A stretch of DNA of 49,642 nucleotides from a virus. Below, piece by piece: positions 43,134 through 49,642 of this stretch. Within the stretch, counting starts at the first letter, position 1; every line of letters begins with the position of its first letter. Below the pieces are notes generated by a model, which ran no database searches, was not told where the DNA came from, and saw only the letters and a list, made by a program, of their open reading frames with translations. Both the position numbers and the translations under genes were made by a program. The stretch lies in IMG/VR virus record IMGVR_UViG_3300022187_000045, positions 1 to 49,642 of that record; one strand, given 5' to 3'.

Positions 43134-43721
43134 ATGCCTGAAAGTTACAGAAAGTTTGAATATGAAACTGTAGAGAATAGAAACCTTTTATCTTCTGTAA
43201 AGTTTAGATTTATATTAAACAGAGCGCCAAAAGTTTCTTTTCTTTCAAACTCAGTTAATATTCCTGGCATGACATTAGGAGTTGCTGAGCAACCAACATA
43301 TCTAAACGATATTCCTCATCCTGGAGATAAGATTCAGTTTGAAGATTTTAATCTAAAATTTTTGGTTGATGAGGATTTGACAAACTACTTAGAACTCCAA
43401 CATTGGATAAGGGGACTTGGATTTCCAGAAAACTTAAAAGAAATATACGATCTGCAAGATGATGATGATAACTATGTCAGTATGAAATGGGGAGCAGCAA
43501 TGAATGTATATTCAGATGGCACATTATTAGTGAAGACAAGTAATGAACGTAATAACTATAATATAATATTTAAAGGAATGTTTCCTTATCGATTAGGAGA
43601 GTTAAACTTTGACGCTACAAACACCGATGAAGATTACTTCACAACAGATGTTAGTTTTAAATATATGATGTATAATATAACAGACTCAAAAGGAGAAATC
43701 TTAAGACCTAAGTATGATTAA
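43134..43721 (+). CDS. gp3: gp3-like tail completion protein (tube-type fold)
   Basis: A 195-residue protein in the position that gene 3 takes in T4-like cyanophages, between gp23 and uvsY. gp3 terminates the tail tube in T4 (176 aa). The sequence looks like a tail-tube relative: KFRFILNRAPKVSFLSNSVN, then IPGMTLGVAEQPTYLNDIPH, GDKIQFEDFNLKFLVDEDL and LELQHWIRGLGFPENLKEIY. Direct similarity to T4 gp3 is not obvious to me, so the name rests on position and tube-like character. It follows its own late-promoter motif. Its end overlaps the uvsY start by eight bases. Confidence 0.75.
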   Translation: MPESYRKFEYETVENRNLLSSVKFRFILNRAPKVSFLSNSVNIPGMTLGVAEQPTYLNDIPHPGDKIQFEDFNLKFLVDEDLTNYLELQHWIRGLGFPENLKEIYDLQDDDDNYVSMKWGAAMNVYSDGTLLVKTSNERNNYNIIFKGMFPYRLGELNFDATNTDEDYFTTDVSFKYMMYNITDSKGEILRPKYD

Positions 43722-44148
43722 TATTCAAACCCTTCAAGGAATGTGGGAAAAAGATTCTAAAATAGACATTGATAATCTACATCACGAATCTTTAAAAATT
43801 CCATTATTACATGCAAAATATTTTGATCTGTATAATGATCTAGTTTTACTTAGAAAGCAAGCAGAGCAGCAGAAAAAAAATATAAGACATGATAGATATC
43901 AATATTATTCAGGTAGAGCAGATCCAGAAGTATATGTTGAAAATCCTTTCCCCAAAAAGGTTAGGGACAAAAGTGATATGGAACGATACCTAGATGCTGA
44001 TGAAAAGTTATCAAAGATTATTTTAAAAATAGATTATTATGAAGTAATGCTTAAATATATTGAAGATATTTTAAAGCAGATTCATAATAGGTCATATCAA
44101 ATCAAAAACTCAATCGATTATATGGCATTTCAATCTGGGTTAGGATAA
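43714..44148 (+). CDS. uvsY: recombination mediator UvsY
   Basis: A 144-residue homologue of T4 UvsY (137 aa), which loads the UvsX recombinase onto gp32-coated single-stranded DNA. The most telling match is the basic RHDRYQYYSGRADPEVYVEN segment (T4 LKARLDYYSGRGDGDEF), followed by DKSDMERYLDADEKLSKIIL, helix DYYEVMLKYIEDILKQIHNR and the end SIDYMAFQSGLG (T4 DMRAFEAGK). The start overlaps the upstream gene, so it is probably translated from the same message. In T4, uvsY is expressed from a middle promoter; here I see no separate promoter. Confidence 0.92.
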   Translation: MINIQTLQGMWEKDSKIDIDNLHHESLKIPLLHAKYFDLYNDLVLLRKQAEQQKKNIRHDRYQYYSGRADPEVYVENPFPKKVRDKSDMERYLDADEKLSKIILKIDYYEVMLKYIEDILKQIHNRSYQIKNSIDYMAFQSGLG

Positions 44149-44151
44149 GCA

Positions 44152-44159
44152 GATAAATA
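44152..44159 (+). promoter_or_regulatory. late promoter motif GATAAATA of uvsW
   Basis: Perfect NATAAATA match in the 39-base gap before uvsW. By T4 geometry (start about six bases after the motif) transcripts would begin near 44165, inside the 5' arm of the inverted repeat that covers the uvsW start codon. Confidence 0.75.
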
Positions 44160-44160
44160 G

Positions 44161-44189
44161 ATATAACAAAGATGATTTTTTTGTTATAT
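44161..44189 (+). promoter_or_regulatory. inverted repeat covering the uvsW start codon
   Basis: ATATAACAAA (44161-44170) pairs perfectly with TTTGTTATAT (44180-44189) around a 9-base loop. The 3' arm includes the first two bases of the uvsW ATG (44188-44190). No Shine-Dalgarno is seen. Full-length read-through RNA could mask the start, while RNA from the late promoter would lack half of the 5' arm. Confidence 0.7.
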
Positions 44190-45651
44190 GTGTGATGTAA
44201 AAATTTATAAAAAGAATGAGGTTTACATTAAACTAGAATGTGAACCTCATATTTTGTATGAGATGCAAGAATATTTTACGTTTGAAGTTCCTGGTGCAAA
44301 GTTTATGCCTCAGATGAGGAATAAGCACTGGGATGGAATGGTTCGTCTTCTTTCAGTTTATACTGGAGAAATATATGTTGGTCTTTTGGACAAACTTATT
44401 TCAAAATTAAAGTTACATAACTATACTTATGAGTTTGTAGAAAATACGTATTATGGTCTTCCATTTGAGTATAATGAAGAGATTTCAATGGAAGGTGTAA
44501 AAGATTACATGACATCTATTTGCTCTTTTTCTCCAAGGAGTTATCAAGTTGAGGGAGTATATAGTGCATTAAGGTATAATCGAAAACTATTGATAAGCCC
44601 CACTGCCAGTGGCAAATCTTTGATGATTTATTCTGTTGTAAGATATTATGTGGATAAAGGTAAAAAAATTCTTTTAGTTGTTCCAACGACATCTCTTGTA
44701 GAACAGATGTATAAGGATTTCCAAGAGTATGGTTGGGATGCTGAATCATATTGTCATAAGATTTATGGTGGAAAGGAAAAAACAAATCAAGCACCAGTCA
44801 CTATAACAACTTGGCAATCTATTTACAAGCTAGATAAAAAGTTTTTTAATGAGTATGAGGTAGTGATTGGAGATGAAGCACATTTATTCAAAAGTAAGTC
44901 TCTAGTCAATATCATGAGTAAATTGCACTCATGTAAGTATAGATTTGGGTTCACTGGTACTTTAGACGGATCACAGACGCATAAGTGGGTATTAGAGGGT
45001 CTTTTTGGACCATCATACAAAGTGACCAGAACTAAAGAACTTATGGATAAAGGTCATCTTTCAAAGTTAAATATTATTTGTTTAAACTTGAAGCATAAAC
45101 CCCAGAAGTTTAATACATTTGAAGATGAAGTTCAGTTCATCATAGGTAATCAAAAAAGAAATAAGTTTATTAAAAATCTAGTACTAAGTATTAATGGAAA
45201 TAGCCTTGTACTGTTTTCACGAATAGAAGGTCATGGAGTACCATTGTTTAATTTAATAAATAGTTCTACTGAAGAGGACAGAAAAGTATTTTTTGTCCAT
45301 GGAGGTGTTGATACAGTGGAAAGAGAAAAAGTCAGAGAAATAACAGAAAGAGAAAATAATGCAATTATTATTGCATCTTATGGAGTATTTTCTACTGGCA
45401 TTAATATAAAGAATCTGCATAATGTTGTTTTTGCTTCACCGAGTAAATCTAGGATTAGGAACCTACAATCAATCGGAAGAGTATTGAGAAAAGGCAATAA
45501 TAAATCAAAAGCAGTTTTATATGATATTGCTGATGATTGTACATATAACTCGCAGAAAAACTATACACTAAATCATTTTATTGAAAGAATAAAAATATAT
45601 AACGAAGAAAACTTTAACTATGAAATAATCCCAGTTAACTTATCTCTATGA
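44188..45651 (+). CDS. uvsW: RNA/DNA helicase UvsW
   Basis: A 487-residue homologue of T4 UvsW (503 aa), an SF2 helicase that unwinds R-loops and branched DNA, shutting off origin replication and promoting recombination-dependent replication. The N-terminal substrate domain resembles T4 (PQMRNKHWDGMVRLLSVYTG). Helicase motifs are complete: Q-like RSYQVEGV, Walker A SPTASGKS (137-144), DEAH-type GDEAHLF (228-234), FGFTGTLDG (motif III) and IGRVLRKGNNKSKAVLYDIA (motif VI). The start at 44188 fits the T4 N-terminus, but it has no visible Shine-Dalgarno and lies in a hairpin. The stop overlaps the next ATG (ATGA). Confidence 0.95.
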   Translation: MCDVKIYKKNEVYIKLECEPHILYEMQEYFTFEVPGAKFMPQMRNKHWDGMVRLLSVYTGEIYVGLLDKLISKLKLHNYTYEFVENTYYGLPFEYNEEISMEGVKDYMTSICSFSPRSYQVEGVYSALRYNRKLLISPTASGKSLMIYSVVRYYVDKGKKILLVVPTTSLVEQMYKDFQEYGWDAESYCHKIYGGKEKTNQAPVTITTWQSIYKLDKKFFNEYEVVIGDEAHLFKSKSLVNIMSKLHSCKYRFGFTGTLDGSQTHKWVLEGLFGPSYKVTRTKELMDKGHLSKLNIICLNLKHKPQKFNTFEDEVQFIIGNQKRNKFIKNLVLSINGNSLVLFSRIEGHGVPLFNLINSSTEEDRKVFFVHGGVDTVEREKVREITERENNAIIIASYGVFSTGINIKNLHNVVFASPSKSRIRNLQSIGRVLRKGNNKSKAVLYDIADDCTYNSQKNYTLNHFIERIKIYNEENFNYEIIPVNLSL

Positions 45652-46043
45652 TAGAAGAAGACTTTTACGCATCAATAAAATTTAAAAGTGGTGAAGAAGT
45701 ATTTGCTAAGGTGCTACCTACGGATGAAGATGGGGAAAACATATTGGTTGTAACTAACCCCGTTATTATTAAAGAAATAAAAACAAGACAAGGTTATGGA
45801 TATAAAATAGAACCCTGGTTAAAGACTACTGATGATGACATGTTTATTGTTAATCTAAATGATGTATTAACTATTAGTGAATCTACTAATAATGAAATCA
45901 TTAAAATGCATACTTCATTTATTAGAAGATATGACAATATAAAAAGATTTAATAATACAACTGGTATAACTAGAGAAATGGGGTATCTCTCTAGTGTATC
46001 TAGATTTAAAAAACTCTTAGAAAACATCTATAATAATAGCTAA
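45648..46043 (+). CDS. small beta-rich protein downstream of uvsW, 131 aa, unknown function
   Basis: A 131-residue protein starting inside the uvsW stop codon. The first ~85 residues are predicted beta (FYASIKFKSGEEVFAKVLPT, ILVVTNPVIIKEIKTRQGYG, MFIVNLNDVLTISESTN), a pattern reminiscent of a five-stranded Sm/LSm-like barrel. The C-terminal part is helical and basic (SFIRRYDNIKRFN, RFKKLLENIYNNS). I recognise it only as a conserved neighbour of uvsW in cyanophages and know no function. An RNA-binding role would fit the LSm-like look but is speculation. Confidence 0.72.
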   Translation: MIEEDFYASIKFKSGEEVFAKVLPTDEDGENILVVTNPVIIKEIKTRQGYGYKIEPWLKTTDDDMFIVNLNDVLTISESTNNEIIKMHTSFIRRYDNIKRFNNTTGITREMGYLSSVSRFKKLLENIYNNS

Positions 46044-46104
46044 AGCTAACTCATTCAACCCTGACAAAGGTATTATACAAAGAATCTGTAGGTATTGTCA
46101 AGCT

Positions 46105-46132
46105 TTGACTATCTTGGTTTATGTGGTATAAT
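46105..46132 (+). promoter_or_regulatory. host sigma-70 type promoter for gp55
   Basis: TTGACT (46105-46110) and TATAAT (46127-46132) are separated by 16 bases, and no NATAAATA motif is near. It lies in the 112-base gap before gp55, the longest gap in this part of the window. It points to early transcription of gp55, gp47 and gp46 by host polymerase. Confidence 0.8.
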
Positions 46133-46155
46133 GTCTACATATTAGTATATTAAAT

Positions 46156-46701
46156 ATGGCAATGACCTTTACCACAATGACAAAAAGAAAAAGATCAGAA
46201 CATTATGTGAATAACAAAGAGTTTTTATCTGCTCTTATTGATTATCAATATGCCGTAGAAAAATCTTATGTTGAAGAGTTTGGAGAAGTTCCAACAAAGG
46301 ATAAAAAAGGAAAAAAATGGAGTACTAAACCTGTTATTCCAAAATATATTGGAGAGTGCTTTTTAAAGATTGCCACCCACCTATCATATAAAACTAATTT
46401 TATCAACTATCTTTTTATTGACGATATGGTGTCCGATGGTATTGAAAACTGTGTGCAATATATTCATAACTTCAATCCAGATAGATCTAAAAATCCTTTT
46501 GCCTATTTTACACAAATCATTCATTATGCTTTCTTGAGAAGGATTCAAAAAGAAAAAAGGCAGTTAGAGATTAAAAGTAAGATTCTTGAAAAAACTGGAT
46601 TTGATGAAGTCTTTTGGGATGACAATAACACTATTGACAACTCGAACTACTCTGACTACAATAGCATCAAAGAAAGTGTTCACATGAAAATTCGTTACTA
46701 A
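46156..46701 (+). CDS. gp55: late-transcription sigma factor gp55
   Basis: A 181-residue homologue of T4 gp55 (185 aa), the minimal sigma factor that recognises the late motif TATAAATA. Family matches are HYVNNKEFLSALIDYQ (T4 NYVNNKELLQAIIDWK), DDMVSDGIENCVQYIHNFNP (T4 [20 protein letters not shown]) and KNPFAYFTQIIHYAFLRRIQ followed by KEKRQ, which is the region-2 core. The ATG has no clear Shine-Dalgarno; in-frame ATGs at 46162 and 46177 are alternatives. It follows a sigma-70 promoter, so it is made early and then turns on the late promoters found elsewhere in this window. gp47 begins directly after its stop. Confidence 0.94.
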   Translation: MAMTFTTMTKRKRSEHYVNNKEFLSALIDYQYAVEKSYVEEFGEVPTKDKKGKKWSTKPVIPKYIGECFLKIATHLSYKTNFINYLFIDDMVSDGIENCVQYIHNFNPDRSKNPFAYFTQIIHYAFLRRIQKEKRQLEIKSKILEKTGFDEVFWDDNNTIDNSNYSDYNSIKESVHMKIRY

Positions 46702-47751
46702 ATGAAAGTTGCTATTATAACAGATACTCATTATGGTGCCCGTAAAGGGTCTAAAGTTTATCATGATTATTTTGAACTATTTTATAAAAATGTATTTTTT
46801 CCAACACTAGAAGAACATAATATTGATACCATCATTCATATGGGCGATGTCTTTGATAGTAGAAAATCTATCGATTATACGTCTTTAGAGTGGGCAAAGC
46901 GAGTTGTCTTTGAACCTTTATCAAAGTATGACGTTCACATGATTATTGGAAATCATGATACTTACTATAAAAACACAAATAGAGTTAACTCTCCAAACTT
47001 ATTATTAAAGTCATATCCAAATATTAAAACATATTCTGACCCTACAGAAGTAAACATTGGTGGACTAAATATTTTACTTTTACCTTGGATCAATGAAGAC
47101 AATCAAGAACTTTGCTATAAACACATTAAAAATACAAGTAGCAACTGTGCGATGGGGCACCTTGAGCTTAATGGATTTAGAGTTAATTCGCAAATCGTCA
47201 TGGACCATGGTCATGAGAGCAAACTATATTCAAAGTTCACCAAGGTCTTCAGCGGTCACTTTCACACTAGATCAGACGATGGACGAATCTTTTACTTGGG
47301 AAACCCATACGAAATGTTCTGGTCAGATGTCGGTGATCGGAGAGGATTCACCATCTTTGATACAGAAACTCTTGAACATTTTCCAGTAGATAATCCTTAT
47401 ACTCTATATCATATTGTTGAGTATGATGATTTGACTATGGATTCTTTTAAACTAAACCATTTTAATGCCAGTAAATACGAAGATAAAATTGTAAAAGTCA
47501 TCGTCAAAAATAAAACAAAACCTAAAGTGTTTGATAAGTTTTTAGATAAAATATATTTGGCAAATCCGTATGAAGTTAAGATAACCGAAATACTTCAAGA
47601 AAGTAGTATTCAAAATGAGGAAGATATTGAAATTGAAAATACAATGACAATACTTTCAAAATATATTGAAAATGCTGATGTTGACATAAATAAAAACAAA
47701 GTTCAAAATCTCGCACGTAAGATTTATAAACAAGCTTGTGATATTAGTTAA
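46702..47751 (+). CDS. gp47: recombination nuclease subunit gp47 (Mre11-like)
   Basis: A 349-residue homologue of T4 gp47 (339 aa), the nuclease partner of gp46 in the Mre11/Rad50-type complex that processes DNA ends and degrades host DNA. All metallophosphoesterase motifs are present: DTHYGARKGS (Asp8, His10), HMGDVFDSRKSIDY, GNHDTYYKN, the AMGHLELNGF element and SGHFHTRS. The start codon follows the gp55 stop without a gap, indicating co-translation. The C-terminal ~100 residues should contain the gp46-binding part. Confidence 0.96.
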   Translation: MKVAIITDTHYGARKGSKVYHDYFELFYKNVFFPTLEEHNIDTIIHMGDVFDSRKSIDYTSLEWAKRVVFEPLSKYDVHMIIGNHDTYYKNTNRVNSPNLLLKSYPNIKTYSDPTEVNIGGLNILLLPWINEDNQELCYKHIKNTSSNCAMGHLELNGFRVNSQIVMDHGHESKLYSKFTKVFSGHFHTRSDDGRIFYLGNPYEMFWSDVGDRRGFTIFDTETLEHFPVDNPYTLYHIVEYDDLTMDSFKLNHFNASKYEDKIVKVIVKNKTKPKVFDKFLDKIYLANPYEVKITEILQESSIQNEEDIEIENTMTILSKYIENADVDINKNKVQNLARKIYKQACDIS

Positions 47752-47756
47752 AGGAT

Positions 47757-48011
47757 ATGTTCATAATCACTATTGCTGGGAAAGAAGATGAAGGAGCTTA
47801 TTCAGTCAAAGATGAGTTTGGTGAAAAAGTTCTTTACATCTTTGAAGATGAAGATGATGCAACTAGGTTTGCCATGATGCTTGAGGATCGAGGCACTCCT
47901 GAAATGTATGTTATGGAAGTTGAGGAACATAGTTTAATCCAAGCATGTGAAATGCATGATCATAAATATCAAATATTTACCGTAGACGATTTTGTAATAC
48001 CACCAGAATAA
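47757..48011 (+). CDS. DUF3110 protein between gp47 and gp46, 84 aa
   Basis: An 84-residue protein with the DUF3110 pattern: FIITIAGKEDEGAYSVKDE, then VLYIFEDEDDATRFAMMLED and TPEMYVMEVEE. DUF3110 proteins are known mainly from cyanobacteria, plastids and their phages, which supports a cyanobacterial host. The fold is probably a small alpha/beta domain like an ACT/ferredoxin-like domain. It starts five bases after gp47 and ends four bases before gp46, so it is translated with the nuclease complex. Function unknown. Confidence 0.85.
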   Translation: MFIITIAGKEDEGAYSVKDEFGEKVLYIFEDEDDATRFAMMLEDRGTPEMYVMEVEEHSLIQACEMHDHKYQIFTVDDFVIPPE

Positions 48012-48015
48012 AAAC

Positions 48016-49642
48016 ATGATTCTTTTTGAAAAAATTCGTTATAAAAACTTTCTTTCTACTGGAAATAGTTTTACTGAACTAGATTTAAATCGCTCAAATA
48101 CTACACTAATTCTAGGAACAAATGGATCGGGAAAAAGTACTTTTCTGGATGCTTTAACTTTTGGATTGTTTGGAAAATCTTTTAGGGGCATTAATAAACC
48201 TCAACTAATAAACTCTACAAATGAAAAAGATTGTTTAGTTGAGATTGAGTTTACTATTGGAAGTATTAAGTGGAAAGTTCGTAGGGGTATAAAACCTGCA
48301 ATCTTTGAAATCTATAGAAACGATCAACCCTTAGATCAAAATGCTTCATCAATTGAGCAGCAAAAGTGGTTTGAGCAAACTATTCTGAAAATGAACTATC
48401 GTTCATTTACTCAGATTGTTATTTTGGGAAGTAGTAACTTTGTTCCTTTTATGCAACTTACTGCATCTAGTAGGAGAGAAGTTATTGAAGATTTATTGGA
48501 TATTAAAATATTTTCTTTGATGAGTTTGGTTATAAAAGAAGATATTAAAATGCTCAAAAGCAATCTTAATAATCTGACTTTAAAACGAGAATCTTTGCAT
48601 GAAAAAATATCTATGCAGAAAGGATTTCTTGAAGATATTGAAAAGCGAGGCAACGAGTTTATTGCCGAAAAATCAAATAAGGTAAACGAACTTATCCGAG
48701 AAGAAAATGAAGTTGAAAAATCTACTGAAGAGTTACTTCTTAAACTTGAAAAGATGGATGATGAACTTCAACAGTACTCTAATGCTAGAGAAAAACTTCG
48801 TAAGTTGGGAAATCTGAAAGGAAAAATCACTCAAAAAATAGCAACGATTACAAAAGAGTATAAGTTTTTCAATGATAATACGGTATGCCCTACCTGCACC
48901 CAAAGCATTGAAGAAACTTTTCGGTTAAATAGAATAGGTGATGCCAAACAAAAGGCAAAAGAACTTAAATCTGGTTTTGAAGAACTTGAAAGGACTATTC
49001 GTGGTGAGGAAATGCGGGAACAAAAGTTCAATGACATTTCTTCTAAAGTAACTAACGTAACACATGGTATTTCTACAAACAATACTCGGGTTTCATCAAT
49101 ACATCAAGAAATCCAAAGTCTACAATATGAAATTCAAAAAACTTCCGAAAATATTCAAAACCGAAATATTGAGCATGATAAACTAGAAGAGTTTCAGAAA
49201 AAGTTAGATTCTTGTTTAGATGAGATTGAAACCACCCAAGAAGAAATAGTAAATCATGATTTTATCTATGGATTGCTAAAAGACTCTGGCGTTAAATCTA
49301 AAATCATTAAAAAATACATTCCCGTTATTAATCAGCAGATTAATCGATATTTGCAGTTGATGGATTTTTATGTCAACTTTAAACTTGATGAAGAGTTTAA
49401 AGAATCTGTTGAGTCACCTATTCACGAAGATTTTTCTTATCAATCTTTCAGTGAAGGTGAAAAGCAACGGATTGATCTTGCTCTACTGTTTACATGGAGA
49501 GAGATTGCGAAGATTAAAAACTCAGCAAATACAAACTTGCTGATAATGGATGAGATCTTTGATAGTTCTCTTGATGGGTATGGTACTGAAGATTTCTTGA
49601 AAATCGTTCGGTACATTATTAAAGATAGTAATATCTTTGTAA
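48016..49642 (+). CDS. gp46: recombination nuclease subunit gp46 (Rad50/SbcC-like), cut by window end
   Basis: At least 542 residues of a homologue of T4 gp46 (560 aa), the SMC-like ATPase partner of gp47. The N-terminal Walker A is GTNGSGKST (34-42). A coiled coil follows (about 160-440) with a CPTC zinc-hook motif (Cys291, Cys294) at its apex. The ABC signature SFSEGEKQR is at 477-485, and the Walker B LLIMDEIFDSSLDG at about 508-521. The start at 48016 fits the family (MILFEKIRYKNFLS). The frame is still open at the last base, so about 20-30 C-terminal residues are missing here because the window ends. Confidence 0.95.
   Translation, partial: MILFEKIRYKNFLSTGNSFTELDLNRSNTTLILGTNGSGKSTFLDALTFGLFGKSFRGINKPQLINSTNEKDCLVEIEFTIGSIKWKVRRGIKPAIFEIYRNDQPLDQNASSIEQQKWFEQTILKMNYRSFTQIVILGSSNFVPFMQLTASSRREVIEDLLDIKIFSLMSLVIKEDIKMLKSNLNNLTLKRESLHEKISMQKGFLEDIEKRGNEFIAEKSNKVNELIREENEVEKSTEELLLKLEKMDDELQQYSNAREKLRKLGNLKGKITQKIATITKEYKFFNDNTVCPTCTQSIEETFRLNRIGDAKQKAKELKSGFEELERTIRGEEMREQKFNDISSKVTNVTHGISTNNTRVSSIHQEIQSLQYEIQKTSENIQNRNIEHDKLEEFQKKLDSCLDEIETTQEEIVNHDFIYGLLKDSGVKSKIIKKYIPVINQQINRYLQLMDFYVNFKLDEEFKESVESPIHEDFSYQSFSEGEKQRIDLALLFTWREIAKIKNSANTNLLIMDEIFDSSLDGYGTEDFLKIVRYIIKDSNIFV

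Noticed and set aside
44161-44189. Inverted repeat before uvsW as a transcription terminator for uvsY
   Set aside because: The T run is in the loop and 3' arm, not after the stem, and the stem has only two G-C pairs.
45255-45262. AATAAATA inside uvsW as a late promoter
   Set aside because: Internal to a conserved coding region and about 385 bases from the next start.
47685-47692. CATAAATA near the end of gp47 as a late promoter for the DUF3110 gene
   Set aside because: It is 65 bases ahead of the start but encodes conserved-frame residues, and gp47/gp46 belong to an early unit; evidence is too weak.
1-49642. tRNA genes, transposons, group I introns or photosynthesis genes
   Set aside because: All gaps were read; none is long enough or has the expected folds or motifs, and no psbA-like or transposase-like frame was seen.

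Overview
The window reads as part of the genome of a T4-like marine myovirus, most probably a cyanophage. It is AT-rich, every credible gene is on the + strand, and intergenic gaps are very short. Gene order follows the T4 structural and recombination core (25-6-[giant]-8-[DUF4815]-13-14-15-16-17-18-19-20-67-21-22-23-3-uvsY-uvsW-55-47-46). Markers usual in cyanobacterial phages are present: a DUF3110 protein between gp47 and gp46, a DUF6321 protein beside the terminase genes, and a very large YHYH/cupredoxin baseplate protein. Host and family are inferred from recognised protein families and gene order, not from a database search.

Layout. 1-111: 33-bp tandem repeats at the window edge. 220-1850: small accessory genes and a GT-A-type glycosyltransferase, closed by a strong terminator. 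2053-26460: baseplate block (a small unknown, gp25, gp6, a 4163-aa giant protein in the gp7 position, gp8, a 2573-aa DUF4815 protein). 26462-30148: two small unknowns, then neck and tail-completion proteins gp13, gp14 and gp15. 30157-34568: packaging block (gp16, three structural or accessory proteins, gp17, a zinc-ribbon protein). 34651-37513: tail sheath gp18 and tube gp19. 37548-43054: head block (gp20 portal, gp67, a small unknown, gp21 protease, gp22 scaffold, gp23 capsid) ending in a terminator. 43134-49642: gp3-like protein, UvsY, UvsW, a small beta-rich protein, gp55 late sigma factor, gp47, DUF3110 protein and gp46, which is cut by the window end.

Regulation. Copies of the T4-type late motif NATAAATA stand in front of most late transcription units, while gp55 has a near-consensus host sigma-70 promoter. 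So gp55 is made early from the host polymerase and then directs the structural genes. uvsW shows a special arrangement: its start codon lies in a 10-bp inverted repeat, and the late promoter is placed so that late transcripts should begin inside the 5' arm. This resembles the translational switch known for T4 genes e, soc and 49.

Most notable: the uvsW hairpin/late-promoter arrangement; a predicted type-1 copper site (His739, Cys785, His788, Met791) inside the giant baseplate protein; and small beta modules shared among the giant protein, gp8, the DUF4815 protein, gp14 and gp15, which account for much of the excess length of these proteins over their T4 counterparts. I saw no tRNA, CRISPR array, transposon or wholly new gene cluster.
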